A DNA stretch of 64,000 nt, taken from Theobroma cacao (taxonomy: Eukaryota; Streptophyta; Magnoliopsida; Malvales; Malvaceae). Under the pieces are notes generated by a model, which saw only the letters and a program-made list of their open reading frames with translations, searched no databases and was not told where the DNA came from. The translations under genes and the position numbers were made by a program. The DNA lies in NCBI RefSeq assembly GCF_000208745.1, contig NC_030854.1:21689411-21753410 (forward strand). The letters are read 5' to 3'. Positions 57,387-64,000 of the stretch are shown here, piece after piece. The stretch's first letter is position 1. The number at the start of each line of letters is the position of its first letter.

Positions 57387-57732
57387 TCTAAGTTTATCCC
57401 ACACTTGTTTAATAGTGGTGCAGCTGGAACTTTGTTAAATTTAGTGGGAGTCAAGGCACAATGCAAAGTATTAATAGCCTTGAAATTTGTTGGACCTTTT
57501 TAGTTTCAACTTCAGTCCATTCAGCCTCGGCTTAGGAATTTTTTTCATTGGTCATAACATTTGTAGTTAAAGGGATATAAGGTCCATTAGTGATAACATC
57601 TTATATTTCATAATCTATAACTCTTATGTAAATAGATATTCTAGTGTTCCAATAAAGGTAGTTTGATCCATCAAATATAGGTGGTCTGTTTGTATATTGT
57701 CTCTCAGCAACAATCAAGTTTTGTAGAGCCAT
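57387..57732 (-). pseudogene. N-terminal gag fragment of Sirevirus-type element E3
   Basis: Minus strand ATG at 57732-57730 opens MALQNLIVAE, followed by FDGSNYLYWNTR and the WTEVETKKVQTNFKAINTLHCAL block, as in E1 gag. It ends at a CGINL remnant where the inversion breakpoint lies. The rest of E3 is missing. Confidence 0.7.
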
Positions 57733-57772
57733 TTGGATCTTCTTTAAAGATGTTAAGCCCTCAGTTACCACT

Positions 57773-59022
57773 TATTGGTCCCAAAGAGTGTGCTAGAGGG
57801 AGCGTGAATAACACTTTTGGAATGTTATTAAAAATTGGTTCATAGTTATGAGCTTGTAAAGGAAGTTGATGAGAAAAGTCTAAAGGTTGTTAAAGGAATG
57901 ACAATGAGATAAAGGAGAGTAGACAATGCTCAACAATTTATAGTGGTTTGGTTCCCTTGACCTATATCCACTACCTTGATCTTTCAATCATGAATTTTCA
58001 AACTAATTCACTAAAATCAGTGGAATTCCCAAGCTTCCACCAAGCTTTTACAATGGCTTTTCACAGACTCAGTCACAGCCTTTAACAATGGTTTTATTCA
58101 TGATTAACCAAAACTCAAAGTAACTTTTCTAAGGCTAAGTCAGTACCTAAAACAACAACCAAGCTATCCCAAGCTTTATCAACCCCTTAGAGTGCCTCAC
58201 ACACTCTAAGTAATCAAGGAATATAGCTATGAAGATGTACCTATGATCACTAAGCTTATCTAAATGGTACAAGATAAGATGCGAAACTCTATTACAAAGA
58301 TTGGAGTGAAATACAAGAAATGAAAGGATTTTTGCTATTCTTGGTTCTTTTAAGTTCTTGAAAGCATCCCATACATATTTGAGTCTTTAGGAATGTCTTT
58401 TATACTTGAAAAAATCAGCTCTGATGGATTTGGACAACTTTTGATCGTAGGAAATAGTTCAAGAGTCAGTATTACCATTATTTTGTCTTTTAGCATTCAA
58501 ATTTGAAATTCTTGTCAGTGAGCTTTTAACTGGTTAACTATAGGGCTTAGTCGATTAAGTCTTCTTTGTCTCATAATCTGTTTCACTGTATTAACCGGTT
58601 AAGAAAGGCTTTAACTAATTAAGAGCTTACTATTTTCAAGCAACCAACTTCACCAACCTTTCTTTGTTTAATTGATCTTTCTTTCTAATTTATTTATGCT
58701 GATCTTCCTTTAGTCTTAATCAGTCATAAAATTTCTTTAGCCACCCAAAACCTTTTCAATTGTTGATCAGAAATTTGACTTGAAAAGCTTCTTTTAAGTC
58801 TTCACTTTTGAATTTTAGTTGATTAACTTCCTTGGTTAACCGATTAAGAGGCTTCTGTTTATGACTTATTTTATAGCCCCTTATCTTGATGAGTTTTGAT
58901 GGCTACTTTTGAAAGATTATTCTATTAAGTAACTTATATTTTTATCCTACACACTCAAGTAATATGGTTAGACATTAACGAATGGGAATGTTTTGTTATC
59001 ATTAAAACTCATGGAGTCAAAA
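57773..59022 (-). repeat. 5' LTR of E3
   Basis: A 1250 bp LTR in reverse orientation, from TATTGGTCCC (plus, left end) to ATGGAGTCAAAA (right end). A decayed primer-site remnant (minus strand TGGTAACTGAG) lies just left of it. U3 contains both motif types: TTAACCGGTTAAG, TTAACCGATTAAG (E2-like) and CTTAGTCGATTAAG (E1-like), at about 58520-58860. Confidence 0.78.
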
Positions 59023-59650
59023 AAATATGACCCTCAAACCCATAAATTACATGTAACCTTGGATGTTTCTTTTCATGAATTAGAGCCTTATTATTCAGGG
59101 GGAGTTTTTGAACCTTTTCTTCAAAGGGAAAACTCTAATGAAGAGAATGTGTTACAACAGGGTGGTGGAAGAGAGGAGTTTATAGAGTTATAAGAAGTGA
59201 ATGAAAGTTTTGAGAAAAGTGTTAACAATGTTGTGATAGTATTCCTAAAATTGAGAGTGAGCTATTAGTTCTTCTTGCAAGTAAATTAAATGCTTTTGCA
59301 ATAGAGTCCTCATAATTGCCCATGCCTACGCCATTAATTAACTAATCAACCCAGAAAGTTCTCCCTCAAGTAATCCCGAATCCCATATCTGATGAGTCCC
59401 ATGAAATCTCAAATCCCATATCCAATGAGTCCCATGAAACACATGTTCTTATAGAAAGTATAGTTCCTAAGTATCCACAAAGATCAAATAAAGCAGTACT
59501 AAAGAAACAATATGAACCTAATCCTAAAGCCAAGGTCAAATACCCAATTAGCAACTATGTGTCCTCCCATAGATTGTCTAAATCATATGCACTCACTATT
59601 AATCAATTATCTATTGTATCTATTCCTATTAGTTTTCAGGATGCATTAAA
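59023..59650 (+). pseudogene. RE1-like Ty1/copia fragment (integrase C-terminus to RT linker)
   Basis: Forward reading begins with a YDPQTHKLHVTLDVSFHELEPYYS-type block, the well-known end of the copia integrase in RE1-like elements. An acidic linker follows, then PISNYVSSHRLS and NQLSIVSIPISFQDAL, the linker that precedes RT in that lineage. RT itself is absent. The left edge abuts the end of the E3 LTR, suggesting E3 inserted into this older copia. Confidence 0.68.
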
Positions 59651-59652
59651 AG

Positions 59653-60280
59653 TGTTAGCTTTAAAATTATTATAGTTTTGATTATGACAAAATGATGAAA
59701 TTTGCTTGAATATTATTTGAGGAATCTTTGACAAATTCTTGAAATGATTTAACTCTCATACATTTGTTCTTACATAGACACAAGCTTGACTCTTGAAGTT
59801 ATTGAACTATATCTATAAGTTTGTATGACTTAAGTATATGAGTGCTTATGATTCCTATTCATTAAAGTTTGATTTAAAGATTAAAGGAAAATCTAGATGC
59901 ATTTATTAAGGGGGAGTTTTGAATATCTTTTTTAAAGATGGCAAAAAAAGAGAAAAGGAAAAGTAAGTTAAATTGAGTGTGATAGGTTTCCATGTTTAAT
60001 TTATGTGTGTGATGCTTAGTTAAGATTTTATTGAATATTATGTGCTAGTTATTATGGACATTCAATATATCTTGCTTAGCGACTGTGGGCATTGTATATC
60101 TTGTTTAGCTGTTATGGATATGATAAATAGTTTATTGCAAATCTTTAAAGAAAACTAGATGCATTGACTAAGGGGGAGCAACTCATTATGCATAAAGATT
60201 TGAAGCATCCATATTGAACATAAACATTGCACTTTTAATCTATGAGTGTTTTGTCATCATCAAAAATAAGAGAAAGAGAA
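59653..60280 (+). other. Sirevirus-like noncoding remnant before the E6 LTR
   Basis: Starts TGTTAGCTTTAAAAT, resembling an E4-type LTR start (TGTTAGTTTTATAG). Further on it has AAGGGGGAG twice (about 59910 and 60171) and a TTTTGTCATCATCAAAAATAAG segment directly before the LTR, as in the 3' untranslated regions of E5 and E1. It may be the 3' internal end of another element that shared the LTR at 60281. Not resolved. Confidence 0.4.
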
Positions 60281-61496
60281 TGTTGACTCTATATATTTTT
60301 GATGATAGCAAAATATTCTCATTCATTTATGTCTAATGCCTTTACTTGAGTGTGCAAGAAAATTAATGTATGAAATTAATAAATCAATATTTCAAAGAGT
60401 ATATCAAAAGGAAAAGAGGGATAAAAATAACAAGATGTAACTGTCTAACAAGGAGGAAGCTTATTGGTGAAACAAGGAAGAATGTTGGTTGACCAAGTTT
60501 CAAATTGGAGGAATGGCAGGCTGAAGAGTTTGAGAAACAAAACCAACTTAGTCGATCAAGTCAATCGACTAAGTGCTCTCTGCCAAAATCTGTAACTTGA
60601 AACAGAACCACTTAGTCGACCAAGTCAGTCGACTAAGAGCTCTTTGTCTGCAAATTGAAATAGAGCACTACAAGATAGATTAACAGCTAGAACTCATCCT
60701 CAACTGTTTTCAACGGCCATAAACTATCAAATTGCCATCAGAGTTGTTTCTCCAAGTATAAAAGGGTCTTTCAATGGTTAGAAAACAAGTTTTTTGAGAG
60801 AATTGAAGGCTTCCAAGTGATATAAAGTTGAAAAACTAAAAAATCTTCTCTGCACCTTACTACACTTAAACATCAATCTTTGTAATAGTGTTCAGCACTT
60901 CATCTTGTACCATTTAGATCAAGTAAGTGATCATAGGTACTTCTTTATTTCTTCTCTTTTTGTACACTTAGAGTGAGCAAGTCACTCTAAGGGATTTATT
61001 CAAGCTTGGATTGCTTGATTAAGTGTAAAGGTTCCAACTTAGCCTAGAAAAGTTGGTTGTTGGGTTTTGATTGATCCTGGTAAAAATCATTGTTGTAGGT
61101 TGTGGTTGAGCCTTTGAAAAACCACTTTTGATTTTGGTTGAGCCCGTGAAAAACCATTGTGAAAAGTTGTGGTTGAGCCTTTAAAAAACCACTTTGGGTT
61201 TTGGTTTATCTTGTGAAAAACCATTGCTAAAGGTTTTGGCTGAGCCTACGAAAAGCCATTGTAAAAGCTTGGTGGAAGCTTGTGAATTCCACTATTTTTA
61301 GTGATTTGGTTTGAAAAATCCTTGGTTGAACAATCAAAGTAGTGGATGTAGGTCTTGGACTGAACCACTCTAAATTGTTGTGCATCTTATACTCTGTTTT
61401 TATTTTCTTAAGTTCTAGAAATTAGTTTCCAATATTGTTAAGAGCCAAATTGTGCTATTCACCCCCCCCCTCTAGCACATATTATAGGGACTAACA
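60281..61496 (+). repeat. LTR of Sirevirus-type element E6
   Basis: A 1216 bp LTR, TGTTGACTCT to GGGACTAACA. U3 holds CTTAGTCGATCAAG, CAATCGACTAAG, CTTAGTCGACCAAG, CAGTCGACTAAG (60546-60635). The TATA box is at 60757-60765. R-U5 has tandem variants of GGTTGTGGTTGAGCCTTTGAAAAACCACTTT (about 61098-61260). It is preceded by a polypurine-like GAGAAAGAGAA and followed by a decayed primer site TGCTATTGGAGC, so it carries both 3' LTR and 5' LTR context. Confidence 0.82.
60757..60765 (+). promoter_or_regulatory. LTR TATA box (TATAAAAGG) of E6
   Basis: TATAAAAGG about 120 bp downstream of the last CTTAGTCGACTAAG-type motif, in the same relative place as 30797 and 42389. Confidence 0.6.
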
Positions 61497-61554
61497 ATTG
61501 CTATTGGAGCTAGTTCCCTGTTTTTAAGGTCTAGCACCCTTTGGGAGGATCCAA

Positions 61555-62544
61555 ATGGCTCTCCAAAAATCCATAGTTGCTGAGGGACAATCAACAAATA
61601 GACCACCTCCGTTTGATGGCTCAAATTACTCATATTGGAGTACTAAGATGTCAATATACATTAGGGCAATTGACTATGAGATATAGGATGTCATTACCGA
61701 TGGTCCTTTCATTCCAATGATTAGAAATTCAGTAAATTGTGAGAAAACTCCCAAACATAGAAGTAGGTGGATAGAAGCTAAAATAAGGAAAGTTTAAATC
61801 AACTCTAAGGCTATGCATACTCTTATTTGCACACTTGATTATAGAGAATATGATAAAGTGTTCATGTGTAAAAGTGCCAAGGAAATTTAGCAAAAATTAG
61901 GAGAGTTACATGGAGAAACAAATATGGAAAAGGAATTGGAAGACAACTCTTGCGAGAATCAATGCTCAAAAAGCAACATGGCAAATGCAAACAAGGAATC
62001 AAGTGAAGATTAATACTCAAATCAAATTGAATTATACTTCATGGCTCTTGAAGACATAAAGGTAATTTCTTCATTTTGTGAACTTAATTCATATGCTTTT
62101 GATGAATTACATGAAGTTTTTAAGGATTTAGCATTTGAGTTTGAGAAAATGAATATGAAGAACAAGAAAATCATTTCTACACTCGATGTTGAAAATGAAT
62201 TTTTTATGAAAACAAAAATTGACTTGATAAAAGAAAATGAAAATTTGGAAAAGGATTTTGAAGCTTACCAAAAGAAAATTGATATTTTAGAGAAAGGAAA
62301 TTTTGATATGGAAATGAAATTTGAAGATTTATTGAATGAGAAACAAAAGGCTTTCATGAATTCCTTATTTTCCAAACTGACTAAAGGCAATTATTGCACA
62401 TGTTATAGTTATTGTTCATATACTTGTCCAATTAAAAAATGTGTGCCTTACAAATTTAGACAAGTGTGGGTTCCAAAAGGAACTTTATGCAACGAGACTA
62501 ACTTTCAAGGATCCAAAGAAATTTGGATACCAAAGATCAAATGA
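61555..62544 (+). pseudogene. Sirevirus-type gag of E6, internally deleted
   Basis: The ATG at 61555 starts MALQKSIVAEGQ, followed by FDGSNYSYWSTK and the first half of UBN2, with stops at about 61684 and 61796. Then the central gag is missing and the frame continues from 62041 with an intact 167-codon piece: a coiled-coil region (FEKMNMKNKKIISTL to KFEDLLNEKQ), a degenerate zinc region rich in Cys (about 62395-62450), and the paired VWVPKGT and IWIPKIK blocks. No pol follows. Confidence 0.72.
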
Positions 62545-62871
62545 AAAATATCTCTTGTAGGTGTGCTAGAGCAAAGAGAAACAATTCTTGAAGAAAGAAT
62601 GCTCTTGAGTCACGTATAAAGGAAAATGGGTGATTTCTATGCTAATTTTTTTAAAATGAGAATCTTGATTGCTTATTTATTGAATGTTTCATTCATTTGG
62701 CTTGGTTTCTAAAATTGTTTGCTACATTGAAAATCTTAGTTGCCTATTCTTGCTTGAATATTAAGTGCATAATTCTTTGAGCTTTATTGATCAATCTTGG
62801 CTATGCAACTTGATTTGATATGATACATACTATACGTTGCAAGGAAGTAAGAATCAAATGATTGAGTATGT
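62545..62871. other. Short noncoding remnant after E6 gag
   Basis: AT-rich sequence with no recognisable protease or other domain. The E6 reading stops after gag and this ends at the next LTR. Confidence 0.5.
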
Positions 62872-64000
62872 TGTAAAACCCGACCCTATAAACACAGGTC
62901 ATGACATACATGCACTGAGTAGCATGTTATTATGTTAGGAAAGTCTTAAGAATAAACGAAACCCGGTATTGTACCTAACGGTACATTTGAGTTGATTTAA
63001 TCTTGAACTAGTTCAAATAGGAATCGTAGGATGAAATTTAATATTTTATAGTCTAGGAATGACTAAAGATGATTGTTCGAAGTTCGAGGGTTCATTTGGG
63101 GAAAAATTAAAAATTTTGATGTTTAGGGGCAAAATCGTCATTTTGCCACCTAAGATAATAATTTGATCATGAAGTGAAATTTTTGACCAATATTAACTAT
63201 TTGGAGTATAATTTAATGATAGGAAGTGAAAATTTTCAATTCCAGCAATTTTCATAACATAGGGGCAAAACGATAATTTTGTCACCCCGAGGTAAAAATC
63301 GTAATTTTCACCACCAAAAACTTGTCAAAATTATAGGATTTATTTATTTTTGGTATGAATAACTATGGTATTTCAAGTGGTGAAAAATAGAAGTTTAATG
63401 GATGCAATTTTAAAAACGGGCCAATGAGAAAGTGACACATGGCACTTTTTAATGATTTAATATTATTTTAATGAAAAGTCAGCCCATTTAAACCCCATAT
63501 TAAGTGATGGCCGGCCATAAGGAGAGAACAAGAGAGAAATTAGAGAGGAAAGGAAGAAAAGAGAAAAACCAAAGGAAAACTAGAAAATTCAAAGGGGAAA
63601 TCACGTTTTTTGTCCGTTTACGCATCTAACGGTAAGATTTTTTGACTTTAGCTTGATTTCTACCTTTCCTATGCCTTTATTTCCATTTAGCATGCTTGAG
63701 GAGAGAGATCAAAAAGTGAAACCAAGGGCTGGCCGAATTTCAAGGGGAGCGATTTTGAATTTTTTAGGTTTTGATTTTTAGTTAAATTGATAGTTTTAGT
63801 TAGTTAAATGTGTATAGAAATCAAATTGGGCAAGAAAGCATGAAATTCTCACAATACCCACCCTTGGCCAAATATGCATTAATGTACAATGATGATGAAC
63901 TGATTTTTATTCTAAGAGAAATGAAGAGAAAATGATGAAAAATGGTTAAATGTGATAGAAAAACAAAGTGAAAAATTAATCGAGTAAATGTCCCATTTTT
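62872..64000 (+). mobile_element. 5' part of a 2.9 kb-family-related LTR, cut by the window end
   Basis: Starts TGTAAAACCCGACCC and follows the family layout: a GGAAAGTC-CGAAACCC segment, GGGGCAAAATCGTCATTTTG near 63126 and GGGGCAAAACGATAATTTTG near 63263, a GGCCGGCC-containing leader near 63511, and a GGTAAGATTTTTTG block at about 63630. It is more diverged from 50303-53244 than the other copies. Whether it is a solo LTR or part of a full element cannot be seen. Confidence 0.7.

Overview
This 64 kb window reads as plant (eudicot-type) heterochromatin. I see no intact host gene, rRNA, tRNA or CRISPR array. Almost every base can be assigned to LTR retrotransposons inserted into one another, plus a few small elements. 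The species cannot be named from the sequence. The dominant family is a Ty1/copia lineage of Sirevirus type: 1.1-2.3 kb LTRs, primer sites complementary to initiator tRNA-Met, a long gag with zinc knuckles, a copia-order pol (protease, integrase, RT, RNase H), and a further ORF (here ORF3) between pol and the 3' LTR.

Layout. 1-3542: 3' end of a forward Sirevirus (E5: ORF3, 3' LTR). 3543-17030: a reverse copia of another lineage (E7), cut by a 2.9 kb solo LTR (3983-6921), by a small solo LTR (9185-14273) that holds a 4.5 kb solo LTR (9317-13824) that holds a further LTR-like piece, and by a probable SINE and an LTR-like piece within gag. 18493-57386: one nested complex. E4 (forward; gag and ORF3 but no pol) carries E2 (reverse, complete plan) in its 3' LTR. 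E2 carries E1 (forward, complete plan) in ORF3. E1 and E2 carry three more solo LTRs. A block of about 4 kb (53397-57386) holds the far half of E2's 5' LTR and the end of E4's 3' LTR in inverted orientation, so it appears to be a later local inversion. 57387-59022: LTR and gag start of reverse element E3. 59023-59650: fragment of an RE1-like copia. 60281-62544: LTR and gag of forward element E6. 62872-64000: start of another 2.9 kb-type LTR.

Target-site duplications (TATTT, CCAAG, AAGAC/AAGAT, GTTTG, CACAC/CACAT, AATGC/AATGT, ATCGA/ATCAA, GTATC/ATATC, and TTA for a Tourist-like MITE) support the nesting order. All coding regions carry stops, frameshifts or active-site changes, so nothing here looks autonomous today.

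The most interesting pattern is that each Sirevirus subfamily carries its own short-motif array in the LTR U3 region, and the same subfamily motif reappears in the gap before ORF3. E1 uses TTAGTCGACTAA-type palindromes, E2 uses TAACCGATTA-type sites, and E4 uses GTATCGAGAC. ORF3 has no visible membrane segment. It has a lysine-rich N-terminus, a conserved core domain, a probable coiled coil and a conserved KRRKSSR basic motif, and it persists in E4, which has lost pol. A family-specific DNA-recognition role for ORF3 is a testable inference.
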